Below, in pieces: positions 7,575 through 15,952 of a DNA stretch of 64,000 nt. The notes under the pieces are model-generated. The model did no database searches. It had not been told where the DNA came from and saw only the letters and a list, made by a program, of their open reading frames with translations. Position 1 is the first letter of the stretch. Each line of letters starts with the position of its first letter. This stretch comes from Emcibacter nanhaiensis (lineage in GTDB: Bacteria > Pseudomonadota > Alphaproteobacteria > Sphingomonadales > Emcibacteraceae): NCBI RefSeq assembly GCF_006385175.1, contig NZ_VFIY01000005.1, forward strand, positions 379,501 to 443,500, read 5' to 3'. Position numbers and translations under genes: made by a program.

Positions 7575-8246
7575 TCAATTCTGTGATTCTGTTACGCTGC
7601 ACTGCCGGCGCCGGGCCAGGCCGACGCCGATGAGGCCGAGGCCGAGCAGGGCCAGGGCGGCGGGTTCGGAAACCTCGTTCTGATTGATCACCAGATAGTC
7701 AACGGCATAGAACCAGTCGGTGTCGTTGGCGCGGATTTCCAGAAACTGGATGTCCTCGAAATTGAAGATATGGGTTTCCAGGGTGTCAGTCAGGTCAAAG
7801 ACACTGCTGGAGACGATTTCATTCATGCCGGCGTCATAGCCGAACAGCTGCAGGGTGGTGGCGTTCCAGAGATAGTCGGGGCTCGCCTTGGCAAAGCGGC
7901 CGAGGGTGAAATCCACCAGGCCCTTGAAGTCGATCCACAGGCTTTGCGGGCCGCTGGCATTCCAGGCGTAGGCGGTGCCGCTGACGCCGGCCGGGGCCGG
8001 TAATCCCGTGATTGCGGGATCGGACAGGGTCGCCAGCGCCCAGCCGGTCGGGGCGTTGGCGAAATTGGCCACACCGGGGGAGGTGCCGAAGCCCCATTCA
8101 TAGCCGTAATAGCTGTCGCTGATCCCCAGGTTGTTGAAATTGTCCCGGACCTGATATTCTTCAAAATCGATGATCAGGGCCTGGGCTGTGGAAGCGCCAA
8201 GGCTGAGCAGCAGGGCGCCGACAAGGATGGCGATTTTTTTACTCAT
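7575..8246 (-). CDS. PEP-CTERM-like protein (paralogue 2)
   Basis: 223-residue paralogue of the preceding protein, aligning over its whole length (DFEEYQVRDNFNNLGISDSYYGYEWG, LWIDFKGLVDFTLGRFAK). It has a signal peptide (LVGALLLSLGASTAQA) and a sorting tail VSEPAALALLGLGLIGVGLARRRQ. The motif reads SEP instead of PEP, and eight residues (CSVTESQN) follow the basic cluster. Both departures may affect exosortase recognition. A sigma-54 promoter match lies upstream at 8284-8298, consistent with known RpoN-dependent control of PEP-CTERM genes. Paralogue 1 lacks its own match, so the two may share this promoter. Confidence 0.88.
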   Translation of the reverse strand: MSKKIAILVGALLLSLGASTAQALIIDFEEYQVRDNFNNLGISDSYYGYEWGFGTSPGVANFANAPTGWALATLSDPAITGLPAPAGVSGTAYAWNASGPQSLWIDFKGLVDFTLGRFAKASPDYLWNATTLQLFGYDAGMNEIVSSSVFDLTDTLETHIFNFEDIQFLEIRANDTDWFYAVDYLVINQNEVSEPAALALLGLGLIGVGLARRRQCSVTESQN

Positions 8247-8283
8247 AGCGAAATCCTCTCCATATTCTGCACTTCTTATGTAA

Positions 8284-8298
8284 GCAAATGCTGTGCCA
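8284..8298 (-). promoter_or_regulatory. sigma-54 (-24/-12) promoter for the PEP-CTERM pair
   Basis: Read on the minus strand the site is TGGCACAGCATTTGC, which fits TGGCAC-N5-TTGC exactly with correct -24 GG and -12 GC spacing. The start codon (8246) is 38 bp downstream, leaving room for a leader of about 25 nt. Confidence 0.75.
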
Positions 8299-8349
8299 GA
8301 ATCTAAGTGGCTGATAATAAGATGTTTTGTAAATATTAGGGTGAAATAA

Positions 8350-8386
8350 TGTAAAGAATTCCGACAAAGAGTCAGGAATCTTTACA
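8350..8386. repeat. imperfect inverted repeat / stem-loop
   Basis: Arms TGTAAAGAATTCC-GAC and GTC-AGGAATCTTTACA pair over about 15 bp with single-base bulges, closing on the loop AAAGA. No T-run follows, so it is not an obvious terminator. Confidence 0.55.
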
Positions 8387-8457
8387 ACATTCGCCACAAG
8401 GTTATTTCCTGTGGATGGACAAGAGCCTGGGACTTTCTACCTGTGGTAGATTTCCGC

Positions 8458-8485
8458 CGCGGCTTTTTGATGCAAAAAAGCCGCG
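8458..8485. repeat. perfect 11-bp hairpin
   Basis: CGCGGCTTTTT / AAAAAGCCGCG around a six-base loop. It lies between the two divergent promoters and its role is unclear. Confidence 0.6.
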
Positions 8486-8549
8486 ACGCAGATCGATTTT
8501 TCAATGATTTCGCCTGCAGAATTATGGTGATTTTGCGAACCCGCCATAC

Positions 8550-8562
8550 TGTTACGGTAACA
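8550..8562. promoter_or_regulatory. palindromic operator candidate
   Basis: TGTTAC-G-GTAACA, six-base perfect arms, 91 bp upstream of the beta-barrel gene start (8654). A related TGTAACA follows at about 8578. The regulator is unknown. Confidence 0.4.
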
Positions 8563-8653
8563 TCCGGAAAGCTTACTGTAACAATATTGTCATATTTCCG
8601 GCGGGCCCTACAAAGGAGGCACACATAAACCACAAAACCATGGGGATATCACT

Positions 8654-9310
8654 TTGAAAAATAATCACAAAAACCATCGTTTCACAGCCGTCACTATCCT
8701 TCCGCTGCTGCTGGCGGCTTCCCTGGCCACCGGGGCCCGGGCGGACGACGGCCGGGCGGACTCCTTTGCCTTTGTCGGCGGCAGCCTCGCCACCTTCAAA
8801 GACGACAGTTACGGCGACAACAGCCATTTCGGCTTCGGCGCCGATGCCCTGTACCTGAAAAAAGTCTGGGGCGGCCTGTCGCTCGGCGTCAATGCCAATG
8901 TCACCTTCGGACTGGAAAAGTCCAATGACCTCGCCTTCAATAACGGCACCCGGAACTTCAGCGGCGAGGCGAAGGAAACGCTCACCGTCTATACAGTGTC
9001 GCTGGTGCTGGGCGGCATTTCGGAATTTGACAGCGGCGGCCGGCTCGCCTATTTCGCAGGCCCCACCATCGGCGGCCGCTCCGGCGATTATGACGTGTCC
9101 TGGGAGCCTGATGCCGCCGCCGAAGGACTGACCAGCCACAGCTCGTCCGACAGCGACACCCTGTACGGCCTGACCGCCGGCGCCTATTACAAATTCCCGG
9201 GCTCGGGCTGGACTGTCGGCGTCAACGCCAGCGGCTATTTCGTCGCTGACGAATATGATGACTATGTCTTTTCCCACAGGCTCGGCCTGTCGGTGGGCTA
9301 CAGCTTCTAG
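8654..9310 (+). CDS. outer-membrane beta-barrel-like protein
   Basis: 218 residues with a signal peptide (LLLAASLATGARA, cut before DDGRADS). The mature part alternates short hydrophobic strands and turns (FAFVGGSLATF, LSLGVNANVTFG, TVYTVSLVLGG, LAYFAGPTIGG, TVGVNASGYF) and ends in a terminal aromatic strand LGLSVGYSF, the usual outer-membrane barrel signature. Roughly eight strands can be counted. It has no recognised family name here and no operon partner. The start has no strong ribosome site but fits the signal peptide. The function is unknown; it may be a small porin-like or surface protein. Confidence 0.72.
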   Translation: MKNNHKNHRFTAVTILPLLLAASLATGARADDGRADSFAFVGGSLATFKDDSYGDNSHFGFGADALYLKKVWGGLSLGVNANVTFGLEKSNDLAFNNGTRNFSGEAKETLTVYTVSLVLGGISEFDSGGRLAYFAGPTIGGRSGDYDVSWEPDAAAEGLTSHSSSDSDTLYGLTAGAYYKFPGSGWTVGVNASGYFVADEYDDYVFSHRLGLSVGYSF

Positions 9311-9462
9311 GCGCTCGCCGCGGCGTCCCGGCCCTGGTTGAGGAACATCAGGGTCAGGGCGCAGGGGCCGGGGCAAATCATGGGGGGCGGCGATGAAATA
9401 ACCTTTTGCTAACTTGCTCAAGCTAGACTCTCTGGAAACGTCCAGGAGATGAGGGAGTTAGA

Positions 9463-10050
9463 GTGGGGAAAATTCTCAAATTCCGCAGAAGAAGACCATT
9501 CGGTCTCGATGTCTTTGTTGCTGCCTCGGTTGGCCTTGTCGCCGGGGGCGTCATACATTTTTCGTTGCCTGTGAATGTTTGGGATCGAAGCACCGCAATC
9601 GTGATGCCTTTCAGTCAAAGCGATTTTGCCGGTGGGGAAACAATCTCCGGTCCGGCAGTTGTGATCGACGGCGACACTCTCAGCATTCACAGCCGCCGTA
9701 TTCGGCTTCAGGGGATTGATGCTCCGGAGTTAAGTCAGAATTGTGCCCGGAACGGAAACGCTTATTCCTGCGGCCATGAAGCCAAGCGTTATCTTGAAAG
9801 CCTGATTGCCGGGCGGCCGGTTACCTGCCACAGTGGCGAGCAAGATGAATACGGCCGCGCCGTGGCCAAATGTTTCGTCGGCGGGGGCACCGACCTCAAT
9901 GCCCGCATGGTGGAGCGTGGACAGGCTATCGCCTACCTTTATTTCTCCCGTGACTATGCTGCGGAACAATCCCGCGCCAAAGAGGCCGGGCGCGGCATCT
10001 GGAACGGGGAATTCCTCGAGCCCTATGAGTATCGCCAGCGGAGACGGTAA
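9463..10050 (+). CDS. membrane-anchored thermonuclease family protein
   Basis: 195 residues starting at GTG 9463 behind AGGAGATGAGGG. One transmembrane anchor near residues 15-33 (VFVAASVGLVAGGVIHFSL) precedes an SNase-like domain. The domain signature is VVIDGDTLSIHSRRIRLQGIDAPE, with Asp and Arg at expected active-site places, then DEYGRAVAKCFVGG and LNARMVERGQAIAY. The catalytic pattern is more complete here than in the 1431-2225 protein, so a periplasmic nuclease is likely. Three cysteines in the central part (NCARNGNAYSCGHEA, TCHSGE) may form disulfides. The AT-rich HNH endonuclease gene follows after 59 nt. Confidence 0.85.
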   Translation: MGKILKFRRRRPFGLDVFVAASVGLVAGGVIHFSLPVNVWDRSTAIVMPFSQSDFAGGETISGPAVVIDGDTLSIHSRRIRLQGIDAPELSQNCARNGNAYSCGHEAKRYLESLIAGRPVTCHSGEQDEYGRAVAKCFVGGGTDLNARMVERGQAIAYLYFSRDYAAEQSRAKEAGRGIWNGEFLEPYEYRQRRR

Positions 10051-10109
10051 GTTTTTGAGTGACAAAAATTGCTTTTTTGGGCACCCTTACAACCACAGGG
10101 GTTGTATTA

Positions 10110-11021
10110 ATGGTCAAGGCAATTTTAACACTAAAACCAGATTCTTCCTACAATGACAAAAGGGAGGAATGGTATCATTTCCCACAGACTTATCTAAATC
10201 AAATCCGGAACTCATTGGGTGACTGGTTCATATATTATGAGCCAAGACGATTATCTACGCATTTGAATAAGGCTGGCGGAAAACAGGCTTACTTTGCGGT
10301 AGGTAAGATTGCAGATATTAAAAGTGATCTGCACAATGAGGGCCATTACTACGCAAAGATAGAAAAATACCTGGATTTCGATCATATGGTTTCGTTCAAG
10401 GAAGGTGATTTTTATTATGAGGGCGGACTGGTAAAAGAGGATGGGAGTACTAATAAAGGTGCTTTTGGCCGAGCCGTACGTAATATAGAGGATCATGAGT
10501 ATGAAGCTATTTTGCGGGCCGGTTTTGAATTTTCCTTGATTGGTGAAGAAAAATACTACAGGCGTAATGCGGAACCAGTTCAAGAATTTGGAGAAGGTGA
10601 GCAACAGGAGTTTGAGCGCCCAATTGTTGAAAAATTGGTAGCTCGCCCGTTTAGAGATGACGCGTTTCGTTTTTCTGTAAGACATGCCTATAATGAAACC
10701 TGCGCAATGACAGGACTGAAAATTATTAATGGTGGGGGGCGTCCAGAAGTTCAAGCCGCGCATATTATGCCTGTGGCTGATAAGGGACCAGATTCCATCC
10801 GAAATGGCCTAGCTTTATCCGGTACCGTTCATTGGATGTTTGATAGGGGTCTTTTGTCGCTAGATGACGAATATAGAATACTGACAGCCGACGAGTATTT
10901 ACCTCCGCAAGTGAAGCATTTGTTGAACTCCTCTGGAAGAATAACCTTGCCGGAGAGATCTGAGTTTTTCCCTCATCCAAGATATTTGGAGTTTCATAGA
11001 AAAACATTTTTCAAGGGATAG
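10110..11021 (+). CDS. HNH endonuclease (restriction-like)
   Basis: 303 residues from ATG 10110. The N-terminal ~150 residues form the domain found in stand-alone HNH endonucleases (YHFPQTYLNQIRNSLGDWFIYYEPRR). The C-terminal HNH nuclease carries VRHAYNETCAMTG, then EVQAAHIMPVADKGPDSIRNG and HWMFDRGLLSLDDE, with the expected His, Asn and His residues. A GTG at 10059 gives 17 further residues that do not resemble the family start, so it was not used. The gene is markedly AT-rich compared with neighbours, suggesting horizontal transfer. No methylase or specificity subunit adjoins it, so it may be a lone restriction or homing-type nuclease. Confidence 0.82.
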   Translation: MVKAILTLKPDSSYNDKREEWYHFPQTYLNQIRNSLGDWFIYYEPRRLSTHLNKAGGKQAYFAVGKIADIKSDLHNEGHYYAKIEKYLDFDHMVSFKEGDFYYEGGLVKEDGSTNKGAFGRAVRNIEDHEYEAILRAGFEFSLIGEEKYYRRNAEPVQEFGEGEQQEFERPIVEKLVARPFRDDAFRFSVRHAYNETCAMTGLKIINGGGRPEVQAAHIMPVADKGPDSIRNGLALSGTVHWMFDRGLLSLDDEYRILTADEYLPPQVKHLLNSSGRITLPERSEFFPHPRYLEFHRKTFFKG

Positions 11022-11109
11022 TTCCCCCCAATTGACATCCCCGCGCCCGCGCCGTAGGCTTTTTTGATCTGAACGCCTGCAAAAAATAATAACCTCAGGG
11101 GATATCATC

Positions 11110-12513
11110 ATGCGCCTTGCCCGCCTGCTACCGGCCTTCATCGGCCTCATTTGTTTCACCTCCGGAACGGCCCTTGCCGCCGCGTCCGACTCCGACCATG
11201 CCCAAAAGACTTTCGAGATCTACAAGCATATTGTCGAGATCGACAGCTCGAAAACCAGCGGTGGCGCGCCGGCGGTGGCCCATTATCTGGCGGACCAGCT
11301 GCTGGCCGCCGGCTTCCCCAAAGAGGACGTGCAGGTGGTGATGACCGACGGCGTGCCGGCGCTGATCGCCCGCCTGCGCGGTGACAGCTTCAGCGGCAAA
11401 AAGCCGATCCTGATCCTCGGTCACATGGATGTGGTCGAGGCCAATCCCGCCGACTGGGAGCGCCCGCCCTTCACCCTGACCGAGGATGACACCCATTATT
11501 TTGGCCGCGGCTCCGAGGACGACAAGTTCGGCATCGCCCAGGCGACCGCCACCTTCATCCGCCTCAAAAAGGAAGGCTTTGTGCCGAACCGGGATATTTA
11601 CCTGGCCTTTTCCGGTGACGAGGAAACCGGCATGGTCAGCACGAAAATGCTGGCCGCCCATCCGGTGCTCTCGACCGCGGAATATGCGCTCAATACCGAT
11701 GCCGGCGGCGGCATGCTGGAGGCGGACGGCACGCCCGTCGCCTATGGGGTGCAGGCGGCGGAAAAGACCTATGCCACCTGGGAAGTGACCGCCACCAATC
11801 CCGGCGGCCACAGCTCGCGCCCGCGTCCGGATAACGCCATCTACGACCTGGCCGACGCCATCAGGAAAATCCAGGCCCATCGCTTTCCGGTGCGCTGGAG
11901 CGACATGACGCTCAATTATTTCCGCGAAACCGGCCAGAAGGTGGGCGGTGAACTGGGCGCGGCCATGATCGCCTTTGCCGATAATCCCGAGGATACGGCG
12001 GCCTCCGACCGGCTGTGGACGGAATCTTCCTATGTGGGCACCACCCGCACCACCTGCGTGGTGACCATGCTGCGCGGCGGCCATGCGGAAAACGCCCTGC
12101 CGCAGTCGGCGACCGCCACGGTCAACTGCCGCATTTTCCCCGGCGTCAAGGTGGCCGAGGTGGAGCAGGTGCTGAAAAAAGTGGTGGCCAATGACAAGCT
12201 GGAGTTCAAAATCCTCGGCGATGCGGACGCAAGCCCGATTTCCGAGCCCCGCGCCGACGTCATGGCGGCGGTGGCCAAAGCGGTGCATGCCCGCTACCCC
12301 GGCCTGAAGCTGATCCCCTATATGGAATCCGGCGGCACCGACGGCAAGCAGTTCCGCAAAAACGGCATCCCCACCTGGGGGGTCTCGAGCCTGTTTATGG
12401 ACCCGAACGAGATGTATGCCCACGGCCTCAACGAGCGGGTGACCAAAGCGGCCTTCACCGGCGCGCTTGATCACTGGAGCATTATTCTCAAGACCCTCGC
12501 TGGCGGGAAGTAA
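11110..12513 (+). CDS. M20/M25/M40 family exported metallopeptidase
   Basis: 467-residue zinc-dependent amidohydrolase/peptidase with a signal peptide (LLPAFIGLICFTSGTALAA), so probably periplasmic. The M20 order is clear: ILGHMDVVEANPADW with first zinc His and Asp, GRGSEDDKFG with the bridging Asp, SGDEETGM with the catalytic Glu pair, and YALNTDAGGG. A dimerisation domain with NPGGHSSRPRPDNAIY follows, then YMESGGTDGKQFRKNGIPTWG. Length suits the family. It is a single gene with its own terminator at 12534-12565. Probable substrates are small peptides or acyl-amino acids. Confidence 0.9.
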   Translation: MRLARLLPAFIGLICFTSGTALAAASDSDHAQKTFEIYKHIVEIDSSKTSGGAPAVAHYLADQLLAAGFPKEDVQVVMTDGVPALIARLRGDSFSGKKPILILGHMDVVEANPADWERPPFTLTEDDTHYFGRGSEDDKFGIAQATATFIRLKKEGFVPNRDIYLAFSGDEETGMVSTKMLAAHPVLSTAEYALNTDAGGGMLEADGTPVAYGVQAAEKTYATWEVTATNPGGHSSRPRPDNAIYDLADAIRKIQAHRFPVRWSDMTLNYFRETGQKVGGELGAAMIAFADNPEDTAASDRLWTESSYVGTTRTTCVVTMLRGGHAENALPQSATATVNCRIFPGVKVAEVEQVLKKVVANDKLEFKILGDADASPISEPRADVMAAVAKAVHARYPGLKLIPYMESGGTDGKQFRKNGIPTWGVSSLFMDPNEMYAHGLNERVTKAAFTGALDHWSIILKTLAGGK

Positions 12514-12533
12514 CTTCCCGGTTGCTCTTATGG

Positions 12534-12565
12534 ATCAGGAGTCCTATACAGGGCTCCTGATTTTC
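12534..12565 (+). terminator. rho-independent terminator after M20 peptidase
   Basis: ATCAGGAG / CTCCTGAT arms, with TCC/GG pairs inside, followed by TTTTC. Confidence 0.8.
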
Positions 12566-12585
12566 TTTGTGCAAAGGATACCGTC

Positions 12586-12921
12586 ATGAGCGAACTGCCG
12601 CCCTGCCCGAAATGTAACAGCCCCTATGCCTATGAGGACGGGGCGCTGCTGATCTGCCCGGAATGCGGCCATGAATGGAACCCGGCCCAGGCGGCCGAGG
12701 AAAATGTGGTGCGCGACAGCGTCGGCAATATCCTGTCCGACGGCGATACCGTGACCGTGATCAAGGACCTGAAAGTGAAGGGCTCCTCTTCCACGGTCAA
12801 GGTCGGCACCAAGGTCAAGAACATCCGCCTGGTCGAGGGCGATCATGACATCGACTGCAAGATCGACGGCATCGGCTCCATGGGCCTCAAGTCCGAGTTC
12901 GTGCGCAAGGTCCAGGACTGA
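12586..12921 (+). CDS. yjdM: zinc ribbon domain protein YjdM (PhnA)
   Basis: 111 residues, standard length for YjdM (formerly PhnA). The N-terminal zinc ribbon has two CxxC pairs (PPCPKCNS and [10 protein letters not shown]). The C-terminal SH3-like part reads [22 protein letters not shown], then [10 protein letters not shown] and [21 protein letters not shown], all highly conserved in the family. Despite its older name it is not a phosphonoacetate hydrolase and its role is unsettled. It is monocistronic. Confidence 0.95.
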   Translation: MSELPPCPKCNSPYAYEDGALLICPECGHEWNPAQAAEENVVRDSVGNILSDGDTVTVIKDLKVKGSSSTVKVGTKVKNIRLVEGDHDIDCKIDGIGSMGLKSEFVRKVQD

Positions 12922-13040
12922 AGTCGGCCTGATCACTATTTGATTGTGACAGCTTCGAAACGGGTGTAAATTGCGCCGGATAACGGTTTTGGCGCATCGC
13001 TGCCTGTGGGAAAGGGCGCCCTTCGGAGTGATGATTACCT

Positions 13041-13709
13041 GTGACCTCTTTGCCTCTTTCCCCGCGTCCCGGCCGCGGGAGTTCCCTCGAGGGCGGTGCT
13101 GATCAGCGCCTGTTCGAGCATATTGCCCGGGAGCTGGAGGACAAGGGCTATTGCCTCTATACCGGCGGCCTGTCCGACCAACTGGACTATATCCTGGCCG
13201 GGCAACTGCCCGAGTTTCCGGCCCGCGACTTTCGCCCGGCCCGCATCGGCCGCGAGAAGACCCGCCAGAAAAACACCAGCATCCGCCGCGACGAGATCAG
13301 CTGGATCACCGGTGAGCGCCCGGCCGGCCGGGCCTGGCTCGACTGGGCCGACGAGCTGCGGCTCTATCTCAACTGTCGCCTGTTCCTGGGCCTCACCAGC
13401 TTCGAAAGCCACTATGCCCGCTACGGCGAGGGCGATTTCTACCGCCGCCATCTTGACGCTTTCCCGGGCGAGGCCAACCGGGTCCTCTCCCTGGTCGCCT
13501 ATCTCAACCATGACTGGGCGCCGGGCGATGGTGGCGAGATCATCCTCTATCCGGACGCCGCCGCGCCGGTGGCGACGGCCCCGGCCTTCGGCACCCTGGC
13601 CATTTTCCTCGCTGAGGAAATGCCCCATGAGGTGCTGCCCTGCCGCACGGAACGGCTGTCCATCGCCGGCTGGTTCCGGGTCCGGCCGCTGGAAACGCCG
13701 CTCCTGTAG
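13041..13709 (+). CDS. 2OG-Fe(II) oxygenase (prolyl 4-hydroxylase type)
   Basis: 222 residues from GTG 13041. The Fe(II)/2-oxoglutarate jelly roll is recognised by HYARYGEGDFYRRHLDAF (the HxD metal pair), LVAYLNHDWAPGDGGEIILY, then MPHEVLPC with the distal His and ERLSIAGWFRVRP with the 2OG-binding Arg. It hydroxylates an unknown substrate, possibly a protein, in the cytoplasm. It is a single gene, and the next gene starts after about 270 nt. Confidence 0.88.
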   Translation: MTSLPLSPRPGRGSSLEGGADQRLFEHIARELEDKGYCLYTGGLSDQLDYILAGQLPEFPARDFRPARIGREKTRQKNTSIRRDEISWITGERPAGRAWLDWADELRLYLNCRLFLGLTSFESHYARYGEGDFYRRHLDAFPGEANRVLSLVAYLNHDWAPGDGGEIILYPDAAAPVATAPAFGTLAIFLAEEMPHEVLPCRTERLSIAGWFRVRPLETPLL

Positions 13710-13982
13710 CCGTCGGGCCGGGACAGCAGGTTCCTCCGGTCAAGAAATATTAGAATATCCCTGGCCTGCAAATATTAGGAAAAAATTAACCCTAAGCATG
13801 CTAGGCTGACCAGTCAGGGCTTGTCTGGGAGTAGCTGTGGGTGTATATGGGTAATCTTTGTAAATACCGAAAAGCAGTTAGCCGTTTGTATTTCAACGGT
13901 TTTCCGGATAATTTCTATCCATTGTGCACATGGACTGGCGCCTGCGAAGTTACAGGCCTTTCCCGGGGGGTCTATTCATAAG

Positions 13983-15926
13983 ATGACACTCGACTGGAAT
14001 ATTCTCGACAAGGAAAGCACCGTTCTTCTGGAGATTTTTGAGAACTCCGTTGATGCTTTTATTGCCCTGGACAAGGACCAGAAGATCACTCTTTTTAACA
14101 AGGGGGCCGAGGGTATTTTCGGCTATCGCAGCGAGGAAATCGTCGGGAAAAAGCTCGATGTCCTGCTGCCTGACGGTGTGGCCCGGATTCACCGGCGTCA
14201 TGTAAACGCCTTTAAAACAGAAAGCAACCCGTCCCGCATGATGGGAGATCGCAAGGTCTTTTATGGCAAGTCCAAGGGCGGTGGTTTGATTCCCCTGCAT
14301 ATTGCCATCCAGCATCACAACTCTGACCAGATACAATTTTCGGCGATCTGTCGGGATATTTCCCACAGGATGGACCGGGAAAGAAAGCTGTCCGAACAGA
14401 AATCAAAATTCGAGGCCCTGTTCAACAGCTCCAACCGGCTGATCTTCCTGATAGATGAAGAAGGCAGGGTTCGGGAAGCCAACAACACGGCCTTTGATAT
14501 TTTGGGCCCCGATCAGGATTGTTGCCTGGGAATGTACATCTGGGAATGCGCGTTCTGGAAGGATGATATTGACCGGGCCCGGCTCCGGCGGGAACTTGGC
14601 ACCCTGGAAGGGGGACGGTTTGGCAAATTGCAGGCAAAAATAGTCTCGCCGGACGGGAAAAAAATTTCTCTCGATATCAGCCTGAAGAAATTTTCCATCG
14701 ACGGCTATGACGAAAAACTCATCGTTCTTGAGGCGATGGATGTGACCAGGCTTGCGGAAACCAACGACGCACTGAGAAAAAGCGAACGCAGTCTGGCGCG
14801 GGCGCAGCAAATTTCTCACCTGGGAAGCTGGGAATGGGATATGGAGACGGACGACCTGTATTGGTCGGACGAAGCTTTTCGCATCTTCGGCCGGACACCC
14901 AACGCTTTCGGCGCGTCCTATCCTGCGTTCCTGGAAAGCATTCACCCGGAGGACAGGTCAAAGGTGGAAAAAGCCGTGGCCAATGCCGTCGAGTATTGCA
15001 AGCCTTACAATATCATTCATCGCATCCGCACGCCTGACGGTGAAGAAAAAATCGTTCATGAACTGGGAGAGGTCTTGCGGGACGAGATGGAAAAACCGTT
15101 ACGTATGACCGGTACGGTGCAGGATATTACGGAAAACTGGCACCGGGAAAAGGCCCTGTCCGAAGCCCATAGCAGGGCGGAAGCGGCCAACCGCGCCAAG
15201 TCCCAGTTCCTGGCCACCATGAGTCATGAACTGCGGACGCCGCTGAATGCTATTATCGGCTTCAGCAGCAGCATGAAGGACGGTATTTTCGGCGAGCTGG
15301 ACGCGAAATATAAGGAATATGTCGGCTATATAAAGGACAGCGGGGAACATCTGCTCTCCATCATCAATGATATTCTCGATCTCTCCCGCATTGAAGTGGG
15401 CACCATTGACCTTCGATCCGACTGGATCAGTCCATCACAGCTTCTGGACAAGAGCCTGAAATATATTTCGGAAAGAGCCCATAACAAATGCATCAAGCTG
15501 AGCGTCAACAGGGAAGAGGACCTTCCGGACGTTTATCTGGATGAACGCCACACCGGCCAAATCCTGATTAATCTGCTGACCAATTCGGTGAAATTTACCG
15601 ATCCCGGGGGAACGATTGAACTTGGGGCGCGGCGCAAAGGCAAAGAAATCGAAATGTTTGTCCGCGATACCGGTATTGGTATGAGCGAAGAGGATGTGAA
15701 GAAAGTTTTCCAGCCGTTTGTGCAGGCCGATATGAGTTATGCCCGCAACCATGAAGGGGTCGGTCTGGGACTTGCGATCGTCAAACAGCTGGCGGAACTG
15801 CAGGGCGGCCATGTGGAAATTGAAAGCGCCCCCGGTGAGGGGACCTGTGTCTCTGTTTCCTTCCCGATGGCGGCGGATCGGGAAGGTCTGCCGCAGACTG
15901 CAGAAATGCAGGATGCCGACCGATAA
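13983..15926 (+). CDS. PAS-domain sensor histidine kinase
   Basis: 647 residues from ATG 13983, cytosolic (no membrane segment). Domains in order: PAS 1 (about 10-120, AFIALDKDQKITLFNKGAEGIFGY), PAS 2 (about 145-250, LIFLIDEEGRVREANN), PAS 3 with PAC (about 280-385, HLGSWEWDMETDDLYWSDEAF), HisKA with FLATMSHELRTPLNAIIGFS, and HATPase with LLTNSVKFTD, DTGIGM and GVGLGLAIVKQL. There is no receiver domain and no response regulator nearby, so it is an orphan kinase. The 54 residues from an upstream GTG (13821) lack family character and were left out. A 9-bp hairpin follows the stop. Confidence 0.92.
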   Translation: MTLDWNILDKESTVLLEIFENSVDAFIALDKDQKITLFNKGAEGIFGYRSEEIVGKKLDVLLPDGVARIHRRHVNAFKTESNPSRMMGDRKVFYGKSKGGGLIPLHIAIQHHNSDQIQFSAICRDISHRMDRERKLSEQKSKFEALFNSSNRLIFLIDEEGRVREANNTAFDILGPDQDCCLGMYIWECAFWKDDIDRARLRRELGTLEGGRFGKLQAKIVSPDGKKISLDISLKKFSIDGYDEKLIVLEAMDVTRLAETNDALRKSERSLARAQQISHLGSWEWDMETDDLYWSDEAFRIFGRTPNAFGASYPAFLESIHPEDRSKVEKAVANAVEYCKPYNIIHRIRTPDGEEKIVHELGEVLRDEMEKPLRMTGTVQDITENWHREKALSEAHSRAEAANRAKSQFLATMSHELRTPLNAIIGFSSSMKDGIFGELDAKYKEYVGYIKDSGEHLLSIINDILDLSRIEVGTIDLRSDWISPSQLLDKSLKYISERAHNKCIKLSVNREEDLPDVYLDERHTGQILINLLTNSVKFTDPGGTIELGARRKGKEIEMFVRDTGIGMSEEDVKKVFQPFVQADMSYARNHEGVGLGLAIVKQLAELQGGHVEIESAPGEGTCVSVSFPMAADREGLPQTAEMQDADR

Positions 15927-15931
15927 GATCT

Positions 15932-15952
15932 ATTTCCCAGCCGCTGGGAAAT
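15932..15952. repeat. perfect inverted repeat after histidine kinase gene
   Basis: ATTTCCCAG-CCG-CTGGGAAAT, 9-bp arms, 6 nt after the stop codon. There is no T-run; it may stabilise or end the mRNA. Confidence 0.5.

Larger units (their letters stand above)
8247..8653. other. 407-nt divergent intergenic region
   Basis: It holds the sigma-54 promoter (8284-8298), a long imperfect stem-loop (8350-8386), a perfect 11-bp-arm hairpin (8458-8485) and a palindrome TGTTAC-G-GTAACA (8550-8562) with a partial repeat TGTAACA at about 8578. No credible gene is seen. Confidence 0.7.

Noticed and set aside
9463-11021. Prophage remnant around the two nucleases
   Set aside because: No phage structural, integrase or lysis gene is seen. 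The flanks are ordinary chromosomal genes.
11128-12474. Long minus-strand ORF antisense to the M20 peptidase
   Set aside because: The plus strand carries all M20 metal motifs and a signal peptide. The antisense product has repetitive His/Gly/Ala composition typical of GC-rich shadows.
13821-13982. N-terminal extension of the PAS histidine kinase
   Set aside because: The 54 extra residues are Cys-rich, unlike the PAS start, and the ATG at 13983 opens exactly before the first PAS domain.
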